From: Yponomeuta sedellus
Lineage: Eukaryota > Arthropoda > Insecta > Lepidoptera > Yponomeutidae
Length of the DNA stretch: 64,000 nucleotides
Direction: 5' to 3'
Assembly: GCA_934045075.1 (NCBI GenBank)
Contig: OW203745.1
Location: forward strand, 13,240,184 to 13,304,183
Under the pieces are notes generated by a model. It did no database searches and was not told the DNA's origin. It saw nothing but the letters and a program-made list of their open reading frames with translations. Within the stretch, counting starts at the first letter, position 1, and every line of letters starts with the position of its first letter. A program made the translations under genes and the position numbers. Positions 10,739-22,150 of this stretch are shown one piece after another.

Positions 10739-10970
10739 CCTTGTTCTTCTTTAGGCTATATTAGTCCACTGCTGGACATAGCCCTCCCCTAATGAGCGCC
10801 ATAGCGTAAGGTTGTGCCATCATTGGGGGGTAATGCCCTTAATCCCCACGCTGGGCATGCGGGTTGGGGATCGCAGTTTGGTGGAATTGTACTGCAGGGG
10901 GCGCTGCTGCCCACTCCCCGATTTGTGTCCCTTAGTCGCCTTTTACGACACCCGCTGGAAGAATTTGGGT
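10739..10970 (-). mobile_element. SINE-E copy, near full length
   Basis: On the minus strand it runs from GTGTCGTAAAAGGCGACTAA through TGCAGTACAATTCCACCAAA to GGGAGGGCTATGTCCAGCAG and an AAGAAGAA tail. The last ~40 bases resemble the 3' end of RTE-like LINEs in this window. Confidence 0.85.
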
Positions 10971-11175
10971 GTGGACTTCCTAACCATACTCGTATCTAAC
11001 CAAGCCAAGGTCAGTTCAAGTGTCAAAATATGCGTCAGCCCCTGAATATACCTGAACCTCTAACACGCAGGTGACATTTCATTAACGAAGCATGGAACCC
11101 ACTAAGAGAAACTTCTTGTCCCGAAAGTGACAAATAGTCGGTGTCATTTATATCAACCCTTTATATGTCCCCACT

Positions 11176-11354
11176 GACGACCTCTGTGGCGTAGCGGTAG
11201 TGCGTCTGCCTACTATGCAAGAGGTCCCGGATCCGGATCCCGGTTGGGAACAGGTCTTGGATGTTTACATGTTTGTGATGTCGTTGTTTCTGGTTCCCAT
11301 GACCCAGGGTATCCTAGTGTGGGGCCAGAAGCAATGTATGTGCTTGTATGTAAA
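11176..11354 (+). mobile_element. SINE-A copy 3
   Basis: Plus-strand copy from GACGACCTCTGTGGCGTAGC to the TGTATGTAA tail. The linker T-run is short, and box B is altered to GGATCCGGATCCC, which contains BamHI-like GGATCC twice. Confidence 0.88.
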
Positions 11355-11580
11355 AGAAATGAAAAAGGCCTTTTACATGGCTTAACGACTGCCGTTACAT
11401 GACATCCGGCACCAACTGCTTAACTTTCCATTTGTCATCACTTAATTAGGACTGCAAACATATTTTTGCTAAACTACCTTCATGAACGTTTTTTTTTCCT
11501 TAATTAAGAAAACTTTTAAAGTAAATGCTTTTAGTGAATGTTGAGAACGCTTTTAGTAGGTGCATTTACTAGAATAGTAC

Positions 11581-11732
11581 GTAATACAGAGAATATTGTA
11601 AAGAGGTTCAAAATTTCACTGATGCCGATGAGTCGCTCATAAGCTCTGATGGAAAGAGCGGTGATGGATAGCCAGAGGTCGCGGGTTCGAATCCCGGCAT
11701 GGGTGGAATTTTTAGCCTCTAAATAGGTTTTT
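11581..11732 (+). mobile_element. SINE-B short form with 10-bp target duplication
   Basis: It is flanked by AGAATAGTAC at 11571-11580 and 11733-11742, which fixes the element at 152 bp. It starts GTAATACAGAGAAT, contains the tRNA-like head with GGGTTCGAATCCC, and ends AAATAGGTTTTT. The end falls on a T-run, the usual RNA polymerase III stop. Confidence 0.93.
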
Positions 11733-11818
11733 AGAATAGTACCTACTTGTATTAGATTAATAAATAATTGTACGAACACTGTTTGTATTCCTTGACCATT
11801 AAAGTAAAAAACTTAACT

Positions 11819-12010
11819 TTGGCCTTTGCATTTAGGTAATGAGATTATTTATGCAGCGTCCAGTGGCACCATCACTCACACTAGATGGGTGAAGGGACCA
11901 CTCGGGCGAAGCAGATCTTGAGACATATTTATTAGATAAAATAGGCTATTCTAACAGCTTAGTCGGTCTAGCCCACACGAAAGTCAAGGCAATACGTGCG
12001 GAGCTAACCA
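11819..12010 (-). mobile_element. SINE-F fragment
   Basis: It matches the 3' half of the SINE at 44263-44740 (GCAGCGTCCAGTGG, CTCACACTAGATGGG, AAGGGACCACTC) in the same orientation. The tRNA-like head is absent. Confidence 0.75.
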
Positions 12011-12039
12011 AACCGCAAACAATGGTCAATGATCGAGCA

Positions 12040-12135
12040 ATGATCTAGATTTTGAAATGGACACCTAGATTACAGTGTAACGTTCATTAAGTCGCAGTTT
12101 CTGCGCTACTTTGAATACAACCTTTTCATTTCATT
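12040..12135 (+). mobile_element. CR1-like LINE 3' end fragment
   Basis: It is the reverse complement of the 3' terminal segment at 24640-24720, ending TGAATACAACCTTTTCATTT and a CATTTCATT tail. Confidence 0.75.
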
Positions 12136-13905
12136 ACATTTCATCACAAGCCGCAAGTGAAGCAAAACATCGCGAAGAAAGTAAAAACAAGGCCCAGAAT
12201 ACTCATGCTGTAACATTATTGGACATACCTAATTTAATAATATATTTTTTGTATTATTATTTTTTTGAGAATAATTCACCTTGTTTTCTTATACAACGAC
12301 CAGCAATTTGAATGTTTCATGAAGTCACAGCCACACTATGATGAAGTCAACTTGGCGATTTATAATTTACAAGTAGGGAATTGTAGCCAGGTTTCGTTTC
12401 AAGCGGCTTTTTAGATGATGAACACAAAAAAAGGACTTTGTGTCGAGTGGAAAAGAATGCTAGCTGTGCTTATTACTTCGTTCACGTGGATTTCGGGTAA
12501 AAACTATAACAACACAGGTTCTCATAGGTAATCCTTACTGCTGATTTAATATGTAGGTATGTATGTAATTATTTGAATAAACATCTTCAATCAATCAATC
12601 AAGAAGCTTTTTTCTACAAAGGTATCTTTACAAATTAGTGAAGTCGCATCTTTGGTAAGCTTAAAAGACTTGAAATACTACCGATAGCTATTAGCTGATA
12701 TTTATTTGCTAAAGAGATACACCTCGTTTATTTAGCCTTTTTCCGCACGCATTGCCCCTCAGTAAGTAGGTGCATTCAAAAAGGCTTTTAAAAAGGAACT
12801 GAGGGAGATGCTAAGTAACTTAAATGCTTTGTAAGAAATGTGGGGACCAAAGCATTTAAAGAAGGCATTTACACCGCAGTAAGAAGAGGGAGGGATGAGG
12901 CCATGAAATACGAGTAGCGTTTCATCAAGAGTGTACGAAGCGTTTTTAAGGTCCGTGACTTTAGTTCTACTGAAGCATGTTGCTCGCATGATTGTTATTT
13001 ATTTAAATACCGTTGCTTTAAACAATATATAAATACGAATTATACAGCAAACATGTAATACTTTCAAAGTGCAGGTACTGCGAATTGATTAAGACTTTTT
13101 ATAGCTGAGTTTTCACTAAAATTTTGTGTGAAAATGTTAAGTATTTTTATTCTGCTTTATTTTTAATTTTAAGCTTTATTTTTATTTTTAAGCTGCTGCA
13201 TTAGGTGGAAAACCTGTAAGGGCGGAGTTTATAATGAAATCAATAAATAAATAAAAATAAATAAATAAATTAATATCACAATACTGAGTTCCGATTATTT
13301 TTTTATAGCCATTGTTGAGGGACTTTCTTGCCTCTTCAATAAGGAGCTTCGGTACTTTCGACAACGTATTTAATCAAAAATTATTAGTATCTACAACGGT
13401 TTATCTTGTTACTTTCAACGGCTCGCAGATCAGTGTGACAATCTCAAAACGCAATATTAAAATGAAAGACTCGCGCACGACTTAGACGCGCAATCATGTG
13501 TGACACGCTAGTGCAACACTCCACCAGTCGATCCTAGATGGCTGTCTAAACAGCGTTTATTGTCAAAATGTTAGCAAACCCAGCACAATCCATTTCCTAG
13601 TTCTATTGTGCTTATAGTTGCAGAAATTTGTGTTTAAATAAAATATTTTTTAAATTAACCGCTCCGTCGGACGCTTTATCTATGGCTCCGCCTATGCTTG
13701 TAGCCGTAGGGCAAACAAACCGCTAATGACTGCGGGCGCAATCCTTAACACCCTTTCTGGCTGAGCGTAAGTTTCCAGGTCACCTACTTCTTGTCTCACC
13801 TTGTGGAACCTTTCCAGGAAAGTATCAAAAGACCAAAGCATATGAACTTGGAGTTTTCAGTATTGTGAATGTAGAAGAAACGCGTTAGTGAGGTTATCAT
13901 CACCA
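12136..13905. other. No gene recognised
   Basis: AT-rich. A short AAATAAATAAATA run is present near 13245-13270. Frames are short and no repeat family or RNA gene was recognised. Confidence 0.5.
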
Positions 13906-13965
13906 TGGTTAGCCGGTGTCAGTTCACTGCTGGACATAGGCCTCTCCCAAGTCACGCCAAGAAGC
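13906..13965 (-). mobile_element. RTE-like LINE 3' end fragment
   Basis: The minus strand reads GAGGCCTATGTCCAGCAGTG and then a GATGAT-type tail, the typical terminus of the RTE-like LINEs seen at 18302-18592 and 42530-42670. Confidence 0.7.
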
Positions 13966-14313
13966 CTAGTCAAACCGAGTGATTGGAATCAAACACTTGG
14001 TAAAGCAACAACAGGCGCGGTCAGGTAAAGGATAGGTGAGCGTCCCGAGACTACCACTAGTGGCATTTTTCCGAGCGCTTCCGTGCTTCGCAAGGCATGT
14101 TAAGCCGTTGGTGCCGGCTGTCATATAATGGCAGTCGTTAAGCCATGTCAGAGGCCTTATGGGCGGCTTGATAACTTCTGACAGTAAGGCCCGCCACTGT
14201 CTTACAATCCTCCACCAACCCGGGCTTGGCCCCCGTAGTGGAGTATGGCCTAACCTTCCTGCGATGCAGGAAGAGACGTGCCCCAGCTGTGGGGACATAC
14301 GAGTTAATATCGA
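13966..14313 (+). mobile_element. SINE-D copy, near full length
   Basis: It starts in the 5S-like head (AAGCAACAACAGGCGCGGTC), passes GTGCTTCGCAAGGCATG and the CCCGCCACTGTCTTACAATC body, and ends GGGGACATACGAGTTAATAT. The box C-like string is altered to GGATAGGTGAGCG. Confidence 0.88.
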
Positions 14314-14390
14314 AGACACGCCACTGAACCCGATCTTCGGTTCTCTCTTCCAGTCACTGCCCACCGCTTTGCGAATGTCGTTATTATCTT
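14314..14390 (-). mobile_element. RTE-like LINE C-terminal coding fragment
   Basis: It is similar to 42570-42660, which on the minus strand codes for an RTE-type C-terminus (W.DWKRRAEDRAQ). Here only the coding part remains. Confidence 0.6.
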
Positions 14391-14395
14391 AGAAT

Positions 14396-14590
14396 ACATA
14401 CATACATACATAATCTCACGCCTGTATCCCAGAGAGGTAGGCAGAGACCAGGGACTGCCACTTGCCACGATCCTGACAGATCACCTTCGCTTCATCAACG
14501 TTCATAAGTCGTTGCATGCACGCACGCTGGTTCCGGGTACTTTTTGTCTTTCCCTTCGCTTCCTATCTGGTCGATGTATGTCCGCCTGGT
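14396..14590 (-). mobile_element. LINE 3' end with (TATG)n tail
   Basis: On the minus strand it codes for the string MNVDEAKVICQDRGKW, followed by a stop and a TATGTATG tail. A similar string is coded at about 39990-40080. The family was not named; it looks like the C-terminus of a non-LTR polyprotein. Confidence 0.65.
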
Positions 14591-14898
14591 ACGACCCTAC
14601 TATCTTATCTGAGAATAACATAATAAATAACAGAATCAAAAAGAAATTAGCCTTGTTTTGTGTGTATTGACACGTTTGTAATATCCCTGCCTGGTTACTA
14701 GGATGCAAGGCGTGCAGGGTACCTAATTTGGGATCAGGACAAGAGATTGGTGTGTGCGGAAGTTACTATTATTTATTTTGTTTTTAGGGATTCATTTCAA
14801 AACAAGCTTTGATTTTTTCGTTGAAGTCCAACCAGATAGATAGATATATTAATGATTTACTTCCACAACACATACACACGTATACGAAGCATCACATA

Positions 14899-15146
14899 AG
14901 AGCGGTGGTAGCGGAGCGGTGTGGTCGTGGGTTCGAACCCCAATATGTTGGCACAAATGTACCAACGACTTAGTTTTCTAAGTTACATACATTTGTGAAA
15001 TTATAGTAGCAATACTACTCGCTGACTGTGAAGGAAAACCTCGTAAGGAAACCCTAGTGTCTGAGGTGTTAGCGTACCTCAGCGCTTGCTACGTACAATG
15101 GCCCAACTATGAGGCTAAGTGCGGAAATCTCAGGTCTAACTAACTA
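14899..15146 (+). mobile_element. SINE-C copy with 12-bp target duplication
   Basis: It is flanked by AAGCATCACATA at 14887-14898 and 15147-15158, fixing a 248-bp element. The head contains GGTGGTAGCGGAGCGGTG and GGTTCGAACCCC. The body includes GTGAAGGAAAACCTCGTAAG, a segment also found in other SINEs here (9068, 52950). Confidence 0.92.
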
Positions 15147-15925
15147 AAGCATCACATATTAGGGTACAAAATAATAGCGGTAAACTATTAGACTAGATAC
15201 AATTAGTCCACAGAACAATTATATACCATTATTTTCGTTAGAGCCATTAGTTTTGAAGAATCTTTCCTGGCTTAGATTGTACGAGTGTTAAAACAAAATC
15301 CTGTAGGTCATGGGAAGGTGTATCTGAGACAGAGTAGGATATGAGACACACTTACACGAGAGAAAGTAAGACTCATTGAACTCTAATATTTCTTACTTAT
15401 TGATAACGACCTAATATGGAACTTTCTACGGCACTTTGAGTCTTATGACTCATGGTTATCTATGGCACTGACTAGTCATACATTAAGGATTGTGTGTGTT
15501 AAGTGTTGTGATGACATGGTAAGTGTACTTTCTAATTTTGGTTTTACGTCTTAACAAGAGGATCATCATAGTTTACTGCAGTTTAAAGGGAAGATGATTT
15601 CAACATCGCGAGGAAAACTGAGTGTGTGAGTTTTTTACATACCTCGGTGCTGGGGCACTCGTGGTAGTTAGCCCATACTCTGATAAAAAGCTACGTCCCT
15701 GCAACGGGCCGTACCTACTCGAATGTGGATTAAAAGACCGTATAATTTCTATAACATGTTACTTTCTATGTAAAGATAAATAATGTTGCGTTAGTGAATA
15801 AATTAATAAAATTAAATATAATGAATAATGTAACATTGTAATAAAAATGTATTACTAATTTTAAGTGCATTGTGTAGGTACTGAAGAAAATAAATATATT
15901 TGCATGTACATAATAATTGAAATAG
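15147..15925. other. No gene recognised
   Basis: AT-rich. A short stretch near 15600-15660 resembles the shared SINE body segment (CAACATCGCGAGGAAAACTG). Confidence 0.5.
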
Positions 15926-16098
15926 ACATTGCTTCTGGCCCCACACTAGGATACCCTGTGTCGTGGTTACCAGAAACAACGACATCACAAACATGTAAAC
16001 ATCCAAGACCTGGTTTTTTTTTGTCCCCGGCCGGGGATCGAATCCGGGACCTCTCGCATGGTAGGCAGATGCGCTACCGCTGCGCCACAGAGGTCGTC
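15926..16098 (-). mobile_element. SINE-A copy 4
   Basis: Same family as 846-1041, from the tRNA-like head at 16098 to CATTGCTTCTGGCC at the left. It lacks the pentanucleotide tail. Confidence 0.88.
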
Positions 16099-17454
16099 AT
16101 TATTTCGTCGTCGTATAATTATGTTAGCTTTTTCACAGGATTTTCTCGTAAAGCTCTAATTCATTCTCAATAATTTTGTAAGGTAAAAGAACGACAGTAA
16201 AATTTTTCTATATTTGTTTACGAGTAGCCAGGTTTATAGTGTGCACTAGTATATCGAGTAATCCGTGATGGGCACGTGCATTGAATAAGCTAATATTCCA
16301 AGGCTTGTGCCATACAGTGGAACATATATAGACAATAAATACACATATTTTTGATAGCCAATTATGTCCCACTTTAGTGTAAAGGTCTTCTTTTAGACCC
16401 ATGTATGTACCCATGCATGAATCTTGTATTAAAACTAACTTCACCTTAACAAACGACAACCGCAAACAATTTTATAAGGAGCCATCAATAGCTTTGTATC
16501 GTAACAAGATAGCTGCATGTCACTACTCTACCAATGATGTCATACTTTATTAACATTGGGTTGTTCGAAGTTTGGAGCTTCATTGATAAGGAATTGAAAG
16601 CTCCGAGTATTATGATTGTCATGGTTTATTTTTATTTGGGTTGCTTAGCTTTATAGCTTGCGTTGGCTGTGTTTTGGAACGATTATTATCGGCAGTTAAC
16701 TAACTTCCATTTCGTTTCTCGTGTATTGACGAGCTGTTCCCCGTGTTGCGAGCGTTATTTGTGGAACTACAGTACTACACATCACAAAAGTCCCTTCGGG
16801 AATCTACGTTCGCGCAGACAAGGAAGAAGTGTAACGAAAGTACCCGAAGCTAAGTACATTCAACATGATCTTTAACCGATACGGTTAAGGTGCAGAATTG
16901 ATTGCCGCAGTAGCGCTACCTGTTTCGCTCACGCTAATATTGCCAAACTAATAGTCACCTGCATCGATGATGTTGAAACAACCAATAGCAACAAAGGTGC
17001 GCGCCACCGCTTTTTTATGTTATTTAATAGGTACAGCTATTTAATATAACAACCACAGATATATTGAAATAAATGTAATCAGTTTGTATCTGGTTTTCTT
17101 TGTTGGTTATTTTAATGTTTTAAGAAGTAACGAATTATAAAAATGTTATCTTCACCGGACCCTTCCGAATCCCCCAGTATATTACCCACAGCCGCTTTAA
17201 AACGTGAAATGTCCCACCTAACCCCCTTCTAATCTAGCACCTCACGCGAAGAATCCCGCAGCCGCACCTTGCCGGCAACAATGCGTTGGGAAAACAAAAG
17301 CGCGCCACAGATAAATATGTTGACAAGGATATATGCTCCCCAACTTGTGAGGGGAACTGGAAAACGCACAGAAGTTTCATCGCTGCGTGCTCTAATACCT
17401 GGTGTTAGATAATGCAGCCAGCTTCGCAAAGTTTTGAGCGACAACTGTGTAATG
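16099..17454. other. No gene recognised
   Basis: Mixed AT-rich sequence with no domain, tRNA or repeat recognised. The frame at 16663-16875 has no supporting motif. Confidence 0.5.
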
Positions 17455-17886
17455 AAAACTGTATTTGCACGGATATTTACTTGTGTAATTTTAAATTTTA
17501 CTTTTTTCCGACGTTTCCGCAATACTTAGGTGACAGGCGACTTTTTGAAGTCATTAACTGATAGTTTACTACTACCCTCGACAAAAATAACAAAAGAAAA
17601 TTATGAAGTTACGTTCCAAAATAGGCAAACCAATGATTTTATATAAGGTCAACAATATTAATTATTTGTAATTGAAGTTAAAATTAAATCTATATACCAA
17701 TCATTTAACATGAACTCATATTCTTGAATTAGTTTATACATTTAATTTTAATGTTAACAGTTAGTGCTTTCAAAAAGACGCCTGCCAACTAATTTTTCCA
17801 GGACCACGGTACTTGCAAAAGTGCCGAAACGTCGGAAGATTGTAAAATGTAAAATTAAATGAGTAAATATCCATGCTGATACAATT
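17455..17886. mobile_element. Inverted-repeat element (CGAAACGTCGG family)
   Basis: The ends are imperfect inverted repeats (GGATATTTACTTGTGTAATT on the left, its counterpart on the right). The interior (AACAAAAGAAAATTATGAAG, ACGTTCCAAAATAGGC) matches the insertion at 38929-39287. It holds no open frame. Confidence 0.8.
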
Positions 17887-17935
17887 TTTATTATGTCTAG
17901 TGCTCGTGTTAACCTTAGAAAATACTATGACAACC

Positions 17936-18200
17936 CTTTCGATTTCAACCCTTTTATATCCCCACGGCTTGGGCACGGGTCTCTTCCTGCATCGCAGGAA
18001 GGTTATGCCATACTCCACCTCAGGGGCTAAGTCGGCGTTGGTGGAGGATTGCTAGACAGTAGCGGGCCTTACTGTCAGAAGTTATCAAGCCGCCCAAAAG
18101 GCCTGTGACATGGCTTAACGACTGCGGTTACATGACAGCCGGCACCAATGGCTTCGCGTGCCTTACGAAGCACGGAAGCGTTCGGAAAAAATGGCAATAA
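17936..18200 (-). mobile_element. SINE-D fragment
   Basis: Minus-strand body and core of SINE-D. It stops after GCACGGAAGCG, so the 5S-like head is missing. Confidence 0.82.
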
Positions 18201-18301
18201 GAAGAACTTAGCGTGTTTATTTGTATTATTTCTGTGTATTATTTCAGACCTGGTCTTTGACTTAACATCAGAAGTCCAAACTCAAGGTTTGCCAAAGGGC
18301 A

Positions 18302-18592
18302 ATGCAGCGCAGCATGCTTGGTGTAAAAAGGATTGATAAAATCCGGAACACCACGCTGCGCGGCTGGACTGGCCATGTCAAATGTATGGAGCCAGAAAGG
18401 TGGGCGAAAATCGTCACTGATTGGGTCTCGTGCGATGGTTACCGACGACGTGGCAGACCAAGGCGGAGATGGTGTGACGACCTGACTAAATATTGACCTG
18501 GGTGGGAAGCATTGGCCGTAAACAAAGAGGAGTGGAAATCTAAAGGGGAGGCCTTTGCCCAGCAGTGGGACACAGCCATGGCTAATTAAAAA
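18302..18592 (+). mobile_element. RTE-like LINE 3' end with coding remnant
   Basis: The plus frame codes MLGVKRIDKIRN, then RGWTGHVKCM, a GRPRRRWCDDL motif and, past one in-frame stop, EAFAQQWDT. This order is the characteristic C-terminus of RTE-type endonuclease/reverse-transcriptase polyproteins. It ends at an A-run. It is 5'-truncated and not functional. Confidence 0.85.
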
Positions 18593-19572
18593 AAAAATCT
18601 GTGTTCAATAAAGGACGTGATCATCATATAATTCATAATATTTATGATACGTGGCGTGTTTTTAGGAGCGAGATATCTGTGGAGAAGTTAGCGCTTTTGA
18701 CACGAAAGACGAAGATGATTAATGATGAGATAAATCTCTAGCATTATTTAAATTACAATTTTATCAGAATAGATAAGCGTAGATCTGCATCATCACAGAT
18801 TCCGTTTCCACTCACCACCAGCACCTAGTCTTCTGAATTCATATGCTTTTCTTTTAGAAGAGAACGAAAAAGAAACGTTTATGGTACCAACAGTCACACG
18901 CACAGAACAGTAAGTAACTGCGAAACAAAATGGGTGTGGTGCGGTGTGTTTCAAAGCTACAAAAGGCTTTCATTCAGCATTTTTCTGAGCCCTCAGCGCT
19001 TACTTTCTATCAATACCTACAAAAACATCACACAACCATCGGCGTATTCGATTTAAAGTAGACCAATACTGTGGTTGACATATTTTTTGTTGAAAAACGC
19101 TTGGAGCCTTCTGCACCTTTCCCGTTTTTGCCTCAGAGGCGAGATTAAAACCGGAATCAGGTGTATTGGGCTTCGTATGCTACTCAGGTGCGAGACGGAT
19201 TCAAAAGGGGCAGTAATGTAATGCGAGCTATGTTGTAGCGAGATAGATGGATGGGATATTCTTTACGAAACCGATATATGTGTATGCAATGACTACAAAA
19301 AGTTTAGGAAGCGAGATAGGTTGATTTCTATCCGGATTTTTTTATTTTACCAGAGCAAAATCGCGAGAGTTGAAGATCAATTCTACGGGCCCTATGTCAC
19401 TGATAAGGGCATAGGGCCCGCAAAATTACCCTGTGTATGTAATTTTTCACGCACACATTTGTGTGCAAAAACAAAATATCTACTGGACTTTGTTGTACAA
19501 TTATGCGGCCTAACATCACTGAAGTATCAGATATCTACTGAAATGGGGTGTCTAAAAAGTGTTATACATTTA
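18593..19572. other. No gene recognised
   Basis: AT-rich. The frame at 19321-19584 shows no domain. Confidence 0.5.
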
Positions 19573-20195
19573 CGGCCTTACTAATAAATAAGTTATACAC
19601 TCTGAATAACTATTTGACGTAAAACTTTCGTAAGCACAACACATTGTAGACTTTTAGTCCGGATTTACTTACGGGTGTTGTTATATCGGAAAAGTCCGAC
19701 CAGGTTTCGCTCCGATTCGCAGAGCTTAATCATGGTGAGCAGAGACGGAGCTCGCGTCGTCGGTTGCTTGTCTCACACTACGGGCAAGCGCGCAGCGCGC
19801 CCGCGCCGAGATAGGTGGGGCGGGTGCCGACACTGGCTGCGGGGGATTCCCGCTGGCTTGCGCCGCAGCGCCTACTGCTTTCCCGTCGTCAATGCCACTA
19901 GGCATGATGGCACAGACACAGCTCACGACATCTTCGTTCTTGCAGTGTCGATTTCGATATTCACTATCACTGCACTTTCGTAGAACCGGTTTCCAGGCCG
20001 GCGGAAGAGCCCATCCACTGTCTCTATTGAAATTCGGGTGGCAACACCCGTAAGTAAATCCGGACTAAAAGTCTACAACTATTTGACGTATATCAATTTA
20101 AACTGGTTTATACGCATTTAGCGGACAAATAACCAGTTTGTCAGACCTCGCATAGCGGCTGTATACACAGATCATAACCTTTATTAGTAAGGCCG
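19573..20195. mobile_element. Nested inverted-repeat elements with GC-rich core
   Basis: The outer repeats CGGCCTTACTAATAAA (19573-19588) and its exact complement (20180-20195) enclose a second pair. That pair is a perfect 36-bp inverted repeat at 19645-19680 and 20042-20077 (starting TGTAGACTTTTAGTCCGG). The 360-bp core between is strikingly GC-rich (GGGGCGGGTGCCG, GCGCGCCCGCGCC) against an AT-rich background. No protein domain is visible in it. Both shells look like non-autonomous DNA elements. Confidence 0.8.
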
Positions 20196-20243
20196 ATTAG
20201 GTACATCTCATATCTATACGACAGAGCTAAGTAAACATTCGTA

Positions 20244-20395
20244 TGTAATACAGAGAATATTATAAAGAGGTTCGAAATTTCTCTGATGCCGGTGAGTCAC
20301 CCATTACTCAGTTGGAAGAGCGCTGGCACGGATAGCCAGAGGTCGCGGGTTCGAATCCCGGCATGGGTGGGATTTTTGGCCTCTAAATAGGTTTT
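20244..20395 (+). mobile_element. SINE-B short form
   Basis: It starts GTAATACAGAGAAT and ends AAATAGGTTTTT, like the copy at 11581-11732. AAACATTC occurs on both sides (20232-20239 and just after the end), a likely target duplication. Confidence 0.87.
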
Positions 20396-20502
20396 TAAAA
20401 CATTCCCCTTTCGCACACAGATGTATACGTGAAAAGTTACATAATCAAGGCGGTGGCAGGACTTTTCCGATAAAAAACCAAGTAAGTTAATCCGGATCCG
20501 GA

Positions 20503-20768
20503 CCACCTCGGTGGCGCAGCGGTTTGGCACACTGTCTGTAAAACCCCAGGTCTTAGGTTCGATCCCCGACCGTGTCAAACTAGGAAACGATTTTTTCTAG
20601 TTTGTCTCGGGTCTTGGATGTTATATATTATTATGTATTTATTGTATTAAATCTATCGTCGAGTTAGCACCTGTAGCACAAGTCATTTGGTTGTACGTAG
20701 TATAAGGCTACCAAGATCTGTGTAATATGTCAATGAATATTTATTTATTATTATTATTTATTCAAGGC
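20503..20768 (+). mobile_element. SINE-G (tRNA-derived) with TTA tail
   Basis: The head has GGTGGCGCAGCGGTTTGGCA (box A) and GGTTCGATCCC (box B). The body contains ACTAGGAAACGATTTTTTC, GGGTCTTGGATG and GTACGTAGTATAAGGCTACC, and the tail is TTATTATTATT. It is the only copy recognised in this window. Confidence 0.75.
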
Positions 20769-21295
20769 AATAATGTGTAAGCAGTGCTTACAAGAGTTTT
20801 AATTTACGTAAGTAAAGTTTATCTCGATCCTGGCAAAGACCCTAGTCTCTGCCCGCAACCCCGGGATACAGAGTGTTATGTTTGTGTGTAATATATTTTA
20901 TAGTTCACTAAGAAAGCAAAGCAACAATAGGGTCCCATACCTAAGTTTAAATTTTTTACATTAAAACACCAAAAACCTCTTTAGTAGCAAGTCAAGTTGC
21001 TGTTAGTGATAGTGACTTTAAAGGTTCTTCGTAACCTAAACCATTTGTTTAAAAGTACAACGTCCTGGTCGTCAATATTGTATCGGATGAGAATTTCTAT
21101 TATTTAAAAAAAATGCTTACCTTTCCTACTCGCTTATAAAAGCAGCGCAATAACACAGACAAAATCGTGCTCTCCGGGAATCCGGCCTTAGGTCACTAAG
21201 AGCTGTAACTAACTGTAGTGCTGTCTCTTCGAATTTCTCAGCAAAGAACGCGACAGAAAGTTACTGAAGTATATACTTAGTGAGATTCACAATTC

Positions 21296-21478
21296 TGTTC
21301 TTGAGTGGAGACCGCAACTCGGCAAACGTAGTGTAGGACGCCCTCCGACTAGGTGGTATGACGATCTGCGAAATACTGCATGCAGATGCTGGGTGCGGCA
21401 AGATGAAGACAGAAATGGCGCTCATTAGGAGAGGGCTATGTGCAGCAGTGGACTAGTATACCCTGACAACTAGATTCT
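21296..21478 (+). mobile_element. RTE-like LINE 3' end fragment
   Basis: The frame codes EWRPQLGKRSVGRPPTRWYD, then AC.CWV.QDED. It ends AGAGGGCTATGTGCAGCAGT. This is a classic RTE-type polyprotein end, truncated at 5' and followed by a piece of the inverted-repeat family of 33620-33757. Confidence 0.85.
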
Positions 21479-21870
21479 CAATTCAGAACAGGCCCTAAAT
21501 ATAGCCGTTCAAGAGCCTCTTTACATTGCCTGTTATCTCCTATTTCTTGTCTACAATCCATAGTTAGTTAGGCCTGTAAATATCTCAAATAGGGTCAGAC
21601 CCTAGCCAAATAGGTAGGCTAGGGTCTTCTCATGAAGTTTCCTTCATAGCTAGTGAGTGAAATTGCTAGCCGACAACCAACAATACGATTATTTCCCACA
21701 AGTATACGGAAGTGTCCCGAACTACCAAGTCAACCCGCAGTCTTAACACAAGACCAATATTTGTCTCAACTCCTTGAACCCTTTACTTTTCACAAAGCTT
21801 TGCTTTATCTTAAGGCTACGTCATTGCATTATTCGGTTGAATTAAGTTTCTATTGAATTTTTCAGAGACT
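21479..21870. other. No feature seen
   Basis: Short frames only, with no domain or repeat recognised. Confidence 0.5.
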
Positions 21871-21957
21871 TTCGCTTTTCATTTTTTTATTTTTTATTTA
21901 TCACACAACCGCATTTAGGTTGTGTGATAAATAAAAAATAAAAAAATGAAAAGCGAA
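21871..21957. repeat. Perfect 40-bp inverted repeat, 7-base loop
   Basis: The arms at 21871-21910 and 21918-21957 are exact reverse complements (TTCGCTTTTCATTTTTTTAT...). The loop is GCATTTA. It is not part of a recognised element. Confidence 0.95.
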
Positions 21958-22079
21958 CAATTATTACTAATCAGGTGGGACCAAATTAATTAAAATGTTG
22001 AGGCGCCTGTATGACAAATAGATCAACATATTTTTTGTTAAAATTGACTGTTGGTGGAGGAGTTATCGGGCATACATAG

Positions 22080-22150
22080 TATATACATACATACATACAT
22101 ACATACATACATACATACATACATCCACACATACATACATACGTACATAT
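22080..22150. repeat. (CATA)n microsatellite
   Basis: About 16 units of CATA/CATAC with small interruptions near the right end. Confidence 0.95.

Noticed and set aside
13966..14392. Coding frames in SINE-D copies (also 24029, 50789, 51547)
   Set aside because: The same peptide strings recur in every SINE-D copy on either strand, so they reflect the repeat and not genes.
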